A DNA stretch of 64,000 bases from Paraburkholderia fynbosensis. GTDB lineage: Bacteria; Pseudomonadota; Gammaproteobacteria; Burkholderiales; Burkholderiaceae. How positions within the stretch are numbered: the first letter of the stretch is position 1; each line of letters begins with the position of its first letter. The notes under the pieces are model-generated. The model was not told the DNA's origin and searched no databases. It was given only the letters and a program-made list of their open reading frames with translations. Positions 1-8,855 of this stretch are shown here, piece by piece. The DNA is taken from positions 62,001 to 126,000 of the forward strand of contig NZ_CADIKI010000004.1 in assembly GCF_902859935.1 (NCBI RefSeq), read 5' to 3'. Made by a program: the position numbers and the translations under genes.

Positions 1-85
1 GACGAACGAATTGCGGCGCTTGTGTGCACGTGGCGGCATCGGAAAACGGCGGGCTGGATGGCATTGCAGAGTAGGAAGAAGACAT
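1..85 (-). CDS. Possible 5' end of the next gene in the ABC importer operon (partial)
   Basis: On the minus strand an ATG at 85-83 overlaps the TGA of the upstream permease gene in a TGATG arrangement typical of translational coupling. The frame stays open for about 28 codons to the window edge and starts MSSSYSAMPSS. A second in-frame ATG lies seven codons further on. Too little is present to name the product. Importers of this type are often followed by their binding protein or by an enzyme acting on the imported compound. This N-terminus does not look like a clear signal peptide. Confidence 0.4.
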   Translation of the reverse strand, partial: MSSSYSAMPSSPPFSDAATCTQAPQFVR

Positions 86-879
86 CAGTGCTGGCCGATC
101 AGAATCCGGTTCAGTCCGTACGCACGATCGAGCAGCAGCATCGCGCCGGCCGTGATGAAGATCACCAGCGCGGAGACGGACGCCATCATCGGGTCGATCG
201 ATTCGGTCGCGTACATGTACATGCGCACCGGCAGCGTGACGGTTTGCGGCGAGGTGACGAAGATCGACATCGTCAGTTCGTCGAAGCTGTTGATGAACGC
301 GAGCAGCCAGCCGCCGGTAATGCCCGGCAGAATCATCGGGAAGGTGATGCGGCGAAACGTGGTCCACGCGTCGGCGCCGAGCGAGTGCGCGGCATGTTCG
401 ACGCTGCGGTCGAGACCGCTCACCGAAGCGAGCACGAGCCGCATCACGAACGGCGTGATGATGATCATGTGCGCGAGCACGAGCCACGCGAACGAGCCGG
501 TCGCGCCGATCAGCGCGAAGAAGCGCAGCAACGCGATACCGAGCACGAGGCCGGGAATCACGAGCGGCGAAAGCAGCAGACCGTTCAGAAACGCGCGGCC
601 CGGAAAGCGCGCCCGGCCGATCGCGAGCGCGGCGGGCAGCGCGACGAGCAGGGACAACGTCGCCGACGCGAACGCCAGCTTCAGGCTGTTGAAGAACGCC
701 GAAATGAAGTCCGGGTAATTGAGGATCGCGCGGAACCAGCGCAGCGACAGGCCGTGCGTGGGCAGCGTGAGCGTTTCGCCGGGCGTGAACGCGACCAGCA
801 CGACGATCACGAGCGGCGCGAGCACGAACGCAATCACCAGCGTGTGGAAAATCAGCGCGACAGGGCCGTTTTTTCTCAT
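85..879 (-). CDS. ABC transporter permease, PotC-like (spermidine/putrescine family)
   Basis: A 264-residue inner-membrane permease with about six hydrophobic segments. The cytoplasmic EAA loop that docks on the ATPase is visible at about residues 161-187 (EHAAHSLGADAW then FRRITFPMILPGI). Length and layout fit the PotC/PotI half of polyamine-type importers. It is the third gene of a minus-strand operon after the ATPase and the PotB-like permease, 27 bp downstream of the latter. The substrate cannot be read from the permease; homologues handle polyamines, but also other small organic solutes. No binding-protein gene is visible in the window. Confidence 0.9.
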   Translation of the reverse strand: MRKNGPVALIFHTLVIAFVLAPLVIVVLVAFTPGETLTLPTHGLSLRWFRAILNYPDFISAFFNSLKLAFASATLSLLVALPAALAIGRARFPGRAFLNGLLLSPLVIPGLVLGIALLRFFALIGATGSFAWLVLAHMIIITPFVMRLVLASVSGLDRSVEHAAHSLGADAWTTFRRITFPMILPGITGGWLLAFINSFDELTMSIFVTSPQTVTLPVRMYMYATESIDPMMASVSALVIFITAGAMLLLDRAYGLNRILIGQH

Positions 880-906
880 GATGTCTTCACTCGATGAGGC
901 AGTCGA

Positions 907-1830
907 TCAACCCAGCTTTCTGGCGTATCTGCGTTCCAGAACCCGGTAGTAGGTGAGCATCACGATCAGATTCGCGACCAGCAACAGCAGCGCGATAGTC
1001 GCGCCGAGCGGCCAGTTCAGCGAGCCGAGGAATTCGTCGTAAACAGCGGTGGCGGCGACTTTCAGGCGCCGTCCGCCGAGCAGGCCGGGAATCGCGAACG
1101 CGCTCGCCGACAAGCCGAATACCATCAGACTGCCGGACAGAATGCCGGGCGTGAGTTGCGGCAACACGATGCGGCGCAGCACGGTGGCGGGCGAAGCCAT
1201 CAGAGAGAGCGCGGCGTTTTCCGTTTGCGGGTCGAGCTTCTGTAACGCCGTCCACACAGGGATCACCATGAACGGCAGCATCACGTGCACGAGGGCGATG
1301 ACGATCGCGAAGGTCGTGTATTCGAGCTTGTAGGGGCCGAGGCCGACCAGACCGAAGGCCTGATTCACCAGACCGTTGCTGTTGAGCAGCATGCTCCAGC
1401 CGAACGCGCGCACCACCACCGACACCAGCAGCGGCGCGAGAATCACCAGCAGAAACATCGAGCGATACGGATCGCGCATGCGCGACAGCACGTACGCTTC
1501 GGGCGTGCCGATCGCGACGCACAGCAGCGTGACCAGAAACGCGATGCCGAAAGTCCGCAGGAAGATCGTGTGGAAATACGCGGAACCCAGCACCTCGACG
1601 TAGTTGCCGAACTGGAAGGCGGCGAGCGGGCCGCTCGCCGGGTCGAAGCGGTAGAAGGTCAGCACCAGCGTCATCACGAGGGGAATCAGCACCAGTGCGG
1701 CGAACAGCAGAAAGGCCGGCGCGCACATCAGCCAGAGCGGCAGGAACGCGTGCCACGGCGCGCGCCGGGCGTCGCCGGACGGCCGGCTGCCGTTGTCGGT
1801 GGCGGGCAGCGCGCTAGCCATGTTGTGCAT
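907..1830 (-). CDS. ABC transporter permease, PotB-like
   Basis: A 307-residue inner-membrane permease with a first membrane segment at about residues 37-60 and an EAA docking loop at about 204-230 (ENAALSLMASPATVLRR and LPQLTPGI). This layout is typical of the PotB/PotH half of polyamine-family importers, with a longer periplasmic loop after the first helix. The start used overlaps the end of the ATPase gene by 17 bp; an in-frame ATG three codons later (1821) is an alternative and would still overlap. The overlap indicates translational coupling with the ATPase. It should pair with the PotC-like permease just downstream. Confidence 0.9.
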   Translation of the reverse strand: MHNMASALPATDNGSRPSGDARRAPWHAFLPLWLMCAPAFLLFAALVLIPLVMTLVLTFYRFDPASGPLAAFQFGNYVEVLGSAYFHTIFLRTFGIAFLVTLLCVAIGTPEAYVLSRMRDPYRSMFLLVILAPLLVSVVVRAFGWSMLLNSNGLVNQAFGLVGLGPYKLEYTTFAIVIALVHVMLPFMVIPVWTALQKLDPQTENAALSLMASPATVLRRIVLPQLTPGILSGSLMVFGLSASAFAIPGLLGGRRLKVAATAVYDEFLGSLNWPLGATIALLLLVANLIVMLTYYRVLERRYARKLG

Positions 1831-2905
1831 CCCGTTGAATGAAGCGGATTGCTTCGCTGTTCCAGTCGACCCCCACCGCCGCGCCTTCCGGCAGCGGCTC
1901 TGCGCCTTCGTTCTGGCAGCACACCAGCACTTCGCCGAGCCGGCTGTCGAGCCGGTACAGCCACTGGCTGCCGAGGAAGAAGCGGCTCGTCACGGTGGCC
2001 CGCACCCGGCCCGTGTCGGGCGCGCACAGGCGCAGCTTTTCCGGGCGGATGCACAAGGTCACCGCGTCGCCGACCGCGACCACGCGCTCGCGCGCCGGCA
2101 ACTGCGCGGTGCGGCCGGTTTCCGCGAGGTCATGGCCGAGGTCGATGCGGATCGCGTCGCCGTCGCGCGCCACCACGGTGCCCGGCAGCATGTTGGCCTT
2201 GCCGATGAACTGCGAGACGAAGCGGTTCTCGGGGCGCTCGTACGCTTCATACGGCGTGTCGATCTGCGTGATGCGGCCGGCTTCCATCACCACCACGCGA
2301 TCGCTGATCGACAGCGCTTCGGACTGGTCGTGCGTGACCATGATCGTGGTCGTGCCGATCTTGCGTTGAATGCTGCGCAGTTCGAACTGCATGTCTTCGC
2401 GCAGCTTCGCGTCGAGATTCGACATCGGTTCATCGAGCAGCAGCACCGGCGGGGCGATCACGATCGCGCGGGCAATCGCCACGCGTTGCCGCTGACCGCC
2501 GGACAACTCGCGCGGAAAGCGATGCGCGAGCGTGTCGAGCCGCACGAGAGCGAGCGCTTCGCGCACCCGCGCCTGCCGTTCGGCCTTGTCGATGTTGCGC
2601 ATTTCCAGACCGAAGCCGACGTTGTCGGCGACGCTCATGTGCGGAAACAGCGCGTAGCTCTGGAACACGATGCCGAGCCCGCGTTTGTTCGGCTTCATGT
2701 GCGTGATGTCGCGGCCGTCGAGCGTGATGCGCCCGCGCGTCGTTTCGACGAAGCCCGCGATCATCTGCAGCGTGGTGGTCTTGCCGCAGCCGGATGGGCC
2801 CAGCAGCGAAACGAACTCGCCTTTTTCCACCGACAGGTTCACGTCGGCGACCGCCTGCAGGTTGCCGAACGATTTGGCGACATCGGTGAGTGTGAGGAAC
2901 GACAT
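1814..2905 (-). CDS. ABC transporter ATP-binding protein, PotA-like
   Basis: The ATPase that powers the importer. From the chosen start it has 363 residues. Walker A is GPSGCGKTT at 36-44, the signature LSGGQ is at 134-138, Walker B VLLLDEP is at 154-160, and a C-terminal region from about 240 fits a TOBE domain. The start is set at 2905 because AAAGG lies about seven bases upstream and the protein then begins MSFLTLTDV, right at the usual domain edge; an upstream ATG at 2938 adds eleven unlikely residues. It is the first gene of the operon, divergent from the IclR regulator, and the region between them carries the proposed operators. Confidence 0.93.
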   Translation of the reverse strand: MSFLTLTDVAKSFGNLQAVADVNLSVEKGEFVSLLGPSGCGKTTTLQMIAGFVETTRGRITLDGRDITHMKPNKRGLGIVFQSYALFPHMSVADNVGFGLEMRNIDKAERQARVREALALVRLDTLAHRFPRELSGGQRQRVAIARAIVIAPPVLLLDEPMSNLDAKLREDMQFELRSIQRKIGTTTIMVTHDQSEALSISDRVVVMEAGRITQIDTPYEAYERPENRFVSQFIGKANMLPGTVVARDGDAIRIDLGHDLAETGRTAQLPARERVVAVGDAVTLCIRPEKLRLCAPDTGRVRATVTSRFFLGSQWLYRLDSRLGEVLVCCQNEGAEPLPEGAAVGVDWNSEAIRFIQRDAQHG

Positions 2906-3005
2906 GGTCTGGCCTTTGGATGGTTCGACTCGGTTCAAACGGCGACTGCTGTGAGCCGTGATGGAGCCGACTCTAGCCAGCCAAATTACCGGGCGTCAAT
3001 TCGAA

Positions 3006-3167
3006 ATTCCGTTTGGCGGGATAAGCTTGAAAAAAATTCCGTTATACGGAATATATGTGGTGCAATGTGAATGAACTGTTCCGCTGCATGGGGTCAGGAA
3101 TATCCCTATACATACGCGGCCAAGCGTTGTGTCACAGGCACGGGTCAAAGATTCCGTTTGCGGATAA
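3006..3167. promoter_or_regulatory. Putative IclR-family operators between the ABC importer operon and the regulator
   Basis: Three related boxes lie in the divergent intergenic region: ATTCCGTTTGGCGGGAT at 3006-3022, the perfect palindrome ATTCCGTTATACGGAAT at 3036-3052, and ATTCCGTTTGCGGATAA at 3151-3167. A further half site ATTCCG starts at 3181. IclR-family proteins bind short palindromes and usually control a divergent operon, so I infer that the regulator at 3215 binds here and controls the importer and itself. The repeats are seen directly; the binding is inferred. Confidence 0.6.
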
Positions 3168-3214
3168 ACCGCCTTATAGTATTCCGAACAATGAAATAAC
3201 CGAGGGCCAACAGA

Positions 3215-4093
3215 ATGAATGCCGCCGCCAAACGAGATACCGCTGCCGCACCGGCCCAAACGGGCGACGCGCCCGGCCCCGGCATGCTGGAGCGCGCCTT
3301 CGCCGTGATCCGTGCGTTGTCGCAAGTGCAACCGGACGGCGGCCGCGTCACGCGGCTCGCCAAAGCCGTGGGGCTGACGCAGGGCACCGTGCATCGCATC
3401 CTCCACGCGTTGATTGCCGAGGGCATGGTCGAACAGGACGAAAGCTCGAAGCTGTACCGGCTGAGCGTCGAGTTCTTCGCGCTCGCGGCGCAGGCCGGCA
3501 ATCCGAGCGGCATGCGCACGCTGTGCCGTCCGGCGTTGCTGCGGTTGTGCGCGAGCCTCGGCGACACGATCTTCCTGCTGGTCAAAAGCAGCTTCGACGC
3601 GGTGTGCCTCGACATCTGCGAAGGGCCGTTTCCGATCCGCTCGTTTACGGGTGACATCGGCGGACGCGTCGCGTTGGGTGTCGGCCAGGGGAGCCTCGCG
3701 ATTCTCGCGTTTCTGCCCGAGGCGGAGCGCGAGGAAATCATTCGCTTCAACGTGCCGCGGATTCGCGGCTACGGCGTGCTCGACGAAGTGTATTTGCGCA
3801 CCGAGATCGAACGCGTGCGCCAATTGGGCTACGCAGGGCGCAATAGTGGCGTGCTCGACGGCATGGCCGGCGTGGCGGTGCCGATTCTGGACCGCACCGG
3901 CGTCGCGGTGGCGGCGCTGAGCGTCGGCACGCTGGCCGCGCGCCTCGGTGACGACCGTCTGCCGATGGTGGTGGAATTGCTGCGGCGCCAGGCCGATGCG
4001 ATCGGTCCGCAAACCAATCCGTTCGATGTCGCGCTGCGTCGCCCGACGCAAGGTTTGTCGCGCGCGATGACGACCGAACGGATCACGGGATAA
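3215..4093 (+). CDS. IclR family transcriptional regulator
   Basis: A 292-residue regulator. The winged helix-turn-helix lies at about residues 27-95, with recognition region LAKAVGLTQGTVHRILHAL. The rest is the IclR ligand-binding domain with the usual tail GVAVPILDRTGVAVAALS. The start follows GAGG about ten bases upstream. Family members sense a small organic acid or related effector and act on adjacent catabolic or transport genes. Its position divergent from the polyamine-type ABC importer, with palindromic boxes in between, suggests that importer is its target. The effector is unknown. Confidence 0.92.
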   Translation: MNAAAKRDTAAAPAQTGDAPGPGMLERAFAVIRALSQVQPDGGRVTRLAKAVGLTQGTVHRILHALIAEGMVEQDESSKLYRLSVEFFALAAQAGNPSGMRTLCRPALLRLCASLGDTIFLLVKSSFDAVCLDICEGPFPIRSFTGDIGGRVALGVGQGSLAILAFLPEAEREEIIRFNVPRIRGYGVLDEVYLRTEIERVRQLGYAGRNSGVLDGMAGVAVPILDRTGVAVAALSVGTLAARLGDDRLPMVVELLRRQADAIGPQTNPFDVALRRPTQGLSRAMTTERITG

Positions 4094-4402
4094 GCGGCGA
4101 AACAAGAGGCGCTGAGCGGCGCGGCGCCCCCTTTCCCGCGATGCTTTATCATTGGGCCCGCTCCGCTTGCCGGAGCCTGAGCCCGATGCGGCGCAGCTTA
4201 CCGCGAGGCGGGCCTCATACCCCGTCCTCTGGTTTTTCCGCCGGTAATTGGCGCATGGGCGTGCGATCGAGCACGCCGATGATGGCGCCCGCGCGTATGC
4301 GCCAACCGCGCAAGGCTTCGCCGACCGCTTTTCCAGATCCCGTATTTTGCGCTGCGCGGCCCGTTCGCGCGACGCGGCAACCGTTCGAACAAGAGGTACA
4401 CG
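4094..4402. other. Intergenic region upstream of the peptide transporter
   Basis: No convincing gene. A short hairpin with stem GCTCCG / CGGAGC at 4160-4176 lies after the IclR gene but has no T-tract, so it is at best a weak terminator. The region should hold the promoter of the downstream transporter; I cannot point to clear -35 and -10 boxes. Short reading frames crossing it look like frame noise in GC-rich DNA. Confidence 0.4.
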
Positions 4403-5932
4403 ATGAATTCATCCCACCCGTCGGACGCACGCGTCTCGCAGACCCGTTCGTTTTCGACGGTCTTTCTGATCGAGATGTGGGAGCGTTTCGGCTATTACGG
4501 CATGGCCGCGTTGCTCGTGCTGTTCATGATCGACAAGCTTAACTTCACCGACAGCCACGCGACGCTCACGTGGGGCGCATTCACGGCGCTGGTGTACGCG
4601 TCGCCGTCGATCGGCGGCTGGATCGGCGACAAGATTCTCGGTGCACGCCGCACGATGATCTTCGGCGCTGGCGTGCTGAGCGCCGGCTACTTCATGCTGG
4701 CGCTGCCCAACGACCAGCTCGCGTACATGTACGCGTCGCTCGGCGTGATCGTGGTCGGCAATGGCCTCTTCAAGGCAAACGCGGCGAACCTCGTGCGCCG
4801 CATTTATGAAGGCGACGACGCGCGCATCGATAGCGCGTTCACGATCTACTACATGGCGGTCAACATCGGCTCGACCGTGTCGATGCTCGCCACGCCGTGG
4901 ATCAAAGACCATTGGGGCTGGCACGCGGCGTTCGCCGTGTGCTGCGCGGGCATGCTGCTGTCGGTGCTGAACTACTTCGTCATGTTCCGCACGCTCGCGC
5001 ATATCGGCTCCGCGCCGGATGCCGAACCGGTGCGCTGGAAGCGTGTCGGCGCGGTCGCGCTCGGCGGCCTCGTGCTCGGTGCGGCGACGATGTTCGTGCT
5101 GCAGCACAAGGCGATCGCGGTGGCCTGTGTGTATGCGGCGGGCATCGCGATTCTGGCGATCTTCGGCTACATGCTGATGAAGTGCGAACGCTCCGAGCGC
5201 GCGGGACTCGTCGCCGCGCTGATTCTGACCGCGCAGGTGATCCTGTTCTTCGTGTTCTACGTGCAGATGTCGACCTCGCTCACGCTGTTCGCCCTGCGCA
5301 ATGTCGATCCGCGTTTCACGCTGTTCGGCGCGACGCTGTTCACGTGGAGCGCCGCGCAGTTCCAGGCGCTCAACCCGATCTGGATCATGCTGCTGAGCCC
5401 GTTGCTCGCGCTGCTGTACACGAAGCTCGCGAGAAATGGCAAGGACCTGCCGGTGGCGGTGAAATACGCGTTCGGTTTCGCGGTGGTGGCGGCCGGCTTC
5501 TTCGTGTACGCGGCGAGCGGCAACTACGCGGTGGATGGGCGCGTGTCGTCGTGGTTCATGGTGGGCGGCTACGGCCTGTATTCGCTGGGCGAATTGCTGG
5601 TGAGCGGGCTGGGACTCGCGATGATCGCGCGCTACGTGCCCGCGCGGATGAGCGGCTTCATGATGGGCGCTTACTTCGTGGCGACCGGCGTGTCGCAGTA
5701 CCTCGGCAGCGTGGTCGCGAACTTCGCGCAGATGCCGGCCGGCAATCTCGATCCGCTCGAATCGTTGCCGCTCTACATCAAACTGTTCAACGGTCTGGGC
5801 TGGCTCGCGGCGGCCGGCGCGCTGGTGGCGGTCCTGTTGCTGCCGCTGATGCGCAAGCTGTCGCGCGAACATCAGCGTTGTGGCGATGAAGCGCGGCAAA
5901 ACGCGGCACTCGATAGCGTGGCGACGGAATAA
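4403..5932 (+). CDS. Proton-dependent oligopeptide transporter (POT/PTR2 family)
   Basis: A 509-residue inner-membrane symporter importing di- and tripeptides with protons. The family fingerprint ExxERFxYY is present at residues 24-32 (EMWERFGYY), followed by the second family motif GGWIGDKILGARR, and 12-14 hydrophobic segments can be traced. Length matches bacterial DtpA/YdgR-type proteins. The gene stands alone between the IclR regulator and a MocR-type regulator on the same strand. Which peptides it prefers cannot be told from sequence. Confidence 0.93.
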   Translation: MNSSHPSDARVSQTRSFSTVFLIEMWERFGYYGMAALLVLFMIDKLNFTDSHATLTWGAFTALVYASPSIGGWIGDKILGARRTMIFGAGVLSAGYFMLALPNDQLAYMYASLGVIVVGNGLFKANAANLVRRIYEGDDARIDSAFTIYYMAVNIGSTVSMLATPWIKDHWGWHAAFAVCCAGMLLSVLNYFVMFRTLAHIGSAPDAEPVRWKRVGAVALGGLVLGAATMFVLQHKAIAVACVYAAGIAILAIFGYMLMKCERSERAGLVAALILTAQVILFFVFYVQMSTSLTLFALRNVDPRFTLFGATLFTWSAAQFQALNPIWIMLLSPLLALLYTKLARNGKDLPVAVKYAFGFAVVAAGFFVYAASGNYAVDGRVSSWFMVGGYGLYSLGELLVSGLGLAMIARYVPARMSGFMMGAYFVATGVSQYLGSVVANFAQMPAGNLDPLESLPLYIKLFNGLGWLAAAGALVAVLLLPLMRKLSREHQRCGDEARQNAALDSVATE

Positions 5933-6143
5933 TCCGCTACAGCTGCGAAAGCGGCGCGAGCCACTTCCGGCGATCCACACACGATCAAAAATGGCGAGCT
6001 CGCATAGCAAGTCGCGCCATTTTGCATTTCAGGCGCGCAGCTCTTCGTCCATATCCGCTGCGATAGGGGCGCCAGAGGTAAGCTTGCATTCGTCATTGGT
6101 CTTCGAAACAACCATTTCCCAGATATTTGGGGTAGCCACCCGC

Positions 6144-7625
6144 ATGGACATACATATCGCGGTCGAAGGGCATCACGATCTGGCCGGACAGATCTATCGG
6201 CAGTTGCGCGCCGGCATCGTCGAAGGACGGCTCGCCGGCGGCACGCGGCTGCCGTCCACGCGCGATCTTGCGACGCAACTTAAGGTGTCGCGCAAGACCA
6301 CGCTCGACGTCTTCGAGCGGCTGCTCTCCGAGGGCTATCTGAGCGCGCGTGCCGGGTCGGGCACCTTCGTCGCCGACGGTCTCGAGCGTTTGCCGGCGGA
6401 ACGCTCCGCCCAGGCGCGCGCGGCGCAGTCGTCGCGCGAGCGGACCCAGGCGAAGGCCAAAGCCGCGGCCGCGCGCGCCCAGCCGCTGTGGGAACAGATG
6501 CCCGCGAGCTTGCCGCTGCCGCGGCCGTCGGTGCCGTCGCCGCAGGATTTCGTCGGCGGCGCGACCGACAAGGCGCTGTTCCCTTTCGACGTCTGGCGCC
6601 GCTGCGTGAATCACGCGTTGCGTACGCAGGCGCGCGGCCCCGGCACGTATCGCGACGCGGCGGGCGAGCAGGAGCTGCGCCTCGCGATCTCGCGCTACCT
6701 CGCATTCAACCGCGCGGTGGCGAGCAACTGGGAAGACGTGATCGTCACGCAGGGCGCGCAGCACGCGCTCGATCTGATGGCGCGCATCACGCTGCGGCCC
6801 GGTGAAGTCGCCGCGCTCGAAGACCCCGGCTATCCGCCCGCGCTTGCGTGTTTCAAGGCCACCGGCGCGCGCGTCGTGCCGGTGCCGGTGGACAGTCAAG
6901 GGTTGATCGTCAGCAAGCTGCCGGACAAGGCACGGCTCGTCTACGTGACGCCGTCGCATCAGTTTCCGCTCGGCATGCCGATGAGCCTCGAGCGTCGCGT
7001 CGAACTGCTCGAATGGGCGCAGAAGCGCGGCGCGGTGATCATCGAGGACGACTACGACTGCGAATACCGCTTCGAAGGCCGGCCGATGGAGCCGCTGAAG
7101 AGCCTCGATCGCGCCGGACTGGTCGCCTACGTAGGCACGTTCTCAAAGACGATTTTTCCGGAGCTGCGGGTCGGCTACGTGGTGCCGCCGGCATCGCTCT
7201 ATGGTCCGCTCGTCAAGGCGCGTCAGATCGCCGACTGGCATGGCTGCACGCTCACGCAAACCGCGCTCGCGTCTTTCATGCTCAACGGCGACTTCGCCAA
7301 GCATCTGCGCCGCATGCACAAGATCTACGCGGCGCGCCGCACGATGCTGCTCGACCATCTGCACGGCGACCTCGCACCGTGGTTCGAACCGATCGTGCCG
7401 ACCGCCGGCATCCACATGGCGGCGCGTCTGCGCGCGCCTTTGACGGAGCAGGCGGTGGTCGACGCGGCGCGCGAGGCGTCGATCGGTTTGTATGGGTTGG
7501 CGCCGTTTCATCGGCATGCGCAGCCGCGGGCCGGCCTGATGTTCGGCTACGGCAGCATCGCGGTGGAACACATCGATGCGGCGCTCACGACGCTCGCCGC
7601 CCTCCTGCCGCGTGTGGCGCATTGA
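6144..7625 (+). CDS. MocR/PdxR-type transcriptional regulator (GntR helix-turn-helix fused to aminotransferase fold)
   Basis: A 493-residue chimeric regulator. An N-terminal GntR winged helix-turn-helix (about residues 10-78, with LPSTRDLATQLKVSRKT) is joined by an Ala/Lys-rich linker (about 90-115) to a class I aminotransferase-like domain. The PLP-binding lysine is visible in GTFSKTIFPELRVGY (Lys335), and the upstream DDYDCEYR motif is present. In this family PLP acts as effector, often controlling vitamin B6, GABA or amino-acid genes. The start at 6144 puts the HTH at the expected place; the frame extends upstream to 5880 but that part is not protein-like. The target is unknown, since no pdx or gab gene is adjacent. 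Confidence 0.9.
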   Translation: MDIHIAVEGHHDLAGQIYRQLRAGIVEGRLAGGTRLPSTRDLATQLKVSRKTTLDVFERLLSEGYLSARAGSGTFVADGLERLPAERSAQARAAQSSRERTQAKAKAAAARAQPLWEQMPASLPLPRPSVPSPQDFVGGATDKALFPFDVWRRCVNHALRTQARGPGTYRDAAGEQELRLAISRYLAFNRAVASNWEDVIVTQGAQHALDLMARITLRPGEVAALEDPGYPPALACFKATGARVVPVPVDSQGLIVSKLPDKARLVYVTPSHQFPLGMPMSLERRVELLEWAQKRGAVIIEDDYDCEYRFEGRPMEPLKSLDRAGLVAYVGTFSKTIFPELRVGYVVPPASLYGPLVKARQIADWHGCTLTQTALASFMLNGDFAKHLRRMHKIYAARRTMLLDHLHGDLAPWFEPIVPTAGIHMAARLRAPLTEQAVVDAAREASIGLYGLAPFHRHAQPRAGLMFGYGSIAVEHIDAALTTLAALLPRVAH

Positions 7626-8028
7626 CGCTTGTCGCCAGCCGGGGTTCGTGCGGGCACGCTCTGCCGCAGGTCGAGTCGTTATCGGTTGCGCTGCGACGCG
7701 CGCCCGAACCGCGGTCTAACACGGTGTTCTTCGCCATCGCAAAGCACCTGGCGCAGCCGTACGCTGAAGACGAATGTGCCTGTATTCATGCATCGAAACG
7801 AACTGTAACGTGCGTTACGTGTTCGTGTTGCGCAGCGTGCCGACACACGTTTACCCGCTAAAACAAGCATCAAAATGTGTTGTGGAGTCTGCGCCACGCA
7901 ACAAACCTTCGAGGGAATACACAAAAGAGTCGCGCAAATCGTATTAGCGCTTGTAGAATCCGGCGTTGAAGCGTGCGCATACGGTGTGCGCTTCTTGCAA
8001 TTCACTGACCACAACAGGTAGGAGAAAC
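7626..8028 (+). promoter_or_regulatory. Leader region of the HU-like gene with a likely -10 box
   Basis: About 400 bp without a gene. A TAGAAT element at 7954-7959 is a good -10 candidate 70 bp upstream of the HU-like start, but no convincing -35 is seen at the right spacing. The part from 7740 to 7950 is more AT-rich than the neighbourhood. GGTAGGAG just before 8029 is a strong ribosome binding site. Confidence 0.4.
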
Positions 8029-8481
8029 ATGCCGACTTCCGCAAAAAAGGTGGCCAAGAAGGCTGCTGCCCCGGTACCGACCAAGAAGGTTGCTGCAAAG
8101 AAAGTCCCTGCGAAGAAAGCCGTCGCAGCTAAGAAGGTCGCCGTGAAGGCTTCCAGCGCACCGTCGCCGATCAAGGACACCTTCACGAAGGCCTCGCTGG
8201 CTGCTCACGTCGCTGAACGCGCTGCTGTCGAACCGAAGACCGCCAAGGCCGTGCTGGCCGCGCTCGAAGACACGATCCTCGGCGCCGTCCACAAGAAGGG
8301 CGCTGGCGAATTCACGCTGTCGGGTCTTCTGAAGATCGTCGTGCAAGCTGTGCCGGCGAAGAAGAAGCGCTTCGGCAAAGACCCGTTCTCGGGCGAAGAG
8401 CGTTGGTTCCCGGCCAAGCCGGCTAGCGTGCGCATCAAGGCGCGTGCGCTGAAGAAGCTGAAAGACGCTGCAGCAGGCTGA
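8029..8481 (+). CDS. HU-family DNA-binding protein with lysine/alanine-rich histone-H1-like arm
   Basis: A 150-residue nucleoid protein. Residues 1-45 are a repetitive Lys/Ala/Val arm (AAKKVPAKKAVAAKKV and similar) like the tail of eukaryotic histone H1. Residues about 48-145 form an HU/IHF-like domain with TFTKASLAAHVAERAAVEP near its start and the beta-arm around GKDPFSGEERWFPAKPAS. It should bind and compact DNA without strong sequence preference. The start follows GGTAGGAG with ideal spacing; the frame continues upstream to 7966 but that part lacks a binding site. A strong intrinsic terminator follows. It is probably monocistronic and well expressed. Confidence 0.9.
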   Translation: MPTSAKKVAKKAAAPVPTKKVAAKKVPAKKAVAAKKVAVKASSAPSPIKDTFTKASLAAHVAERAAVEPKTAKAVLAALEDTILGAVHKKGAGEFTLSGLLKIVVQAVPAKKKRFGKDPFSGEERWFPAKPASVRIKARALKKLKDAAAG

Positions 8482-8574
8482 TCGCGCATCGAGCGTGGCC
8501 GTGGTGCCGACCGTCATGGTTTGACATGACCTTGGCTCACGGTTGAGCCGGTTCGCTATGCGAGTTGTCCCGAA

Positions 8575-8608
8575 GTCCCCGTGGATGAAAATCCACGGGG
8601 ACTTTTTT
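8575..8608 (+). terminator. Rho-independent terminator of the HU-like gene
   Basis: A perfect 12-bp stem, GTCCCCGTGGAT and ATCCACGGGGAC, around a GAAA tetraloop, followed directly by six T residues. Confidence 0.95.
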
Positions 8609-8855
8609 GTGCGTCTTCAGCGTGCGAGTTCCGCTCGCGTGCATCACGGTGCCGCGCATGCACTGTACTGGCGCATCATGATCCGCCGCAGTACGATGGC
8701 AGCGAAGCCTTGCCGGCGTGGGGTGCGCTGTTAGCGTGCATGCAACGTGTTCCGTCCGCTAAAAGCGCAATGGCATAGCGCTTGCTTGATCGATTGTCGA
8801 ACACCGAATGCGCAGCGCATTCGCCTTCTATCCGACAACAAGAGCGGGGCGTGAC

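Noticed and set aside
4160..4176. Terminator after the IclR gene
   Set aside because: The stem is only six base pairs and no T-tract follows.
4409..6010. 533-codon minus-strand frame opposite the peptide transporter
   Set aside because: Arg/His-rich shadow of a GC-rich gene; the opposite strand encodes a clear POT transporter.
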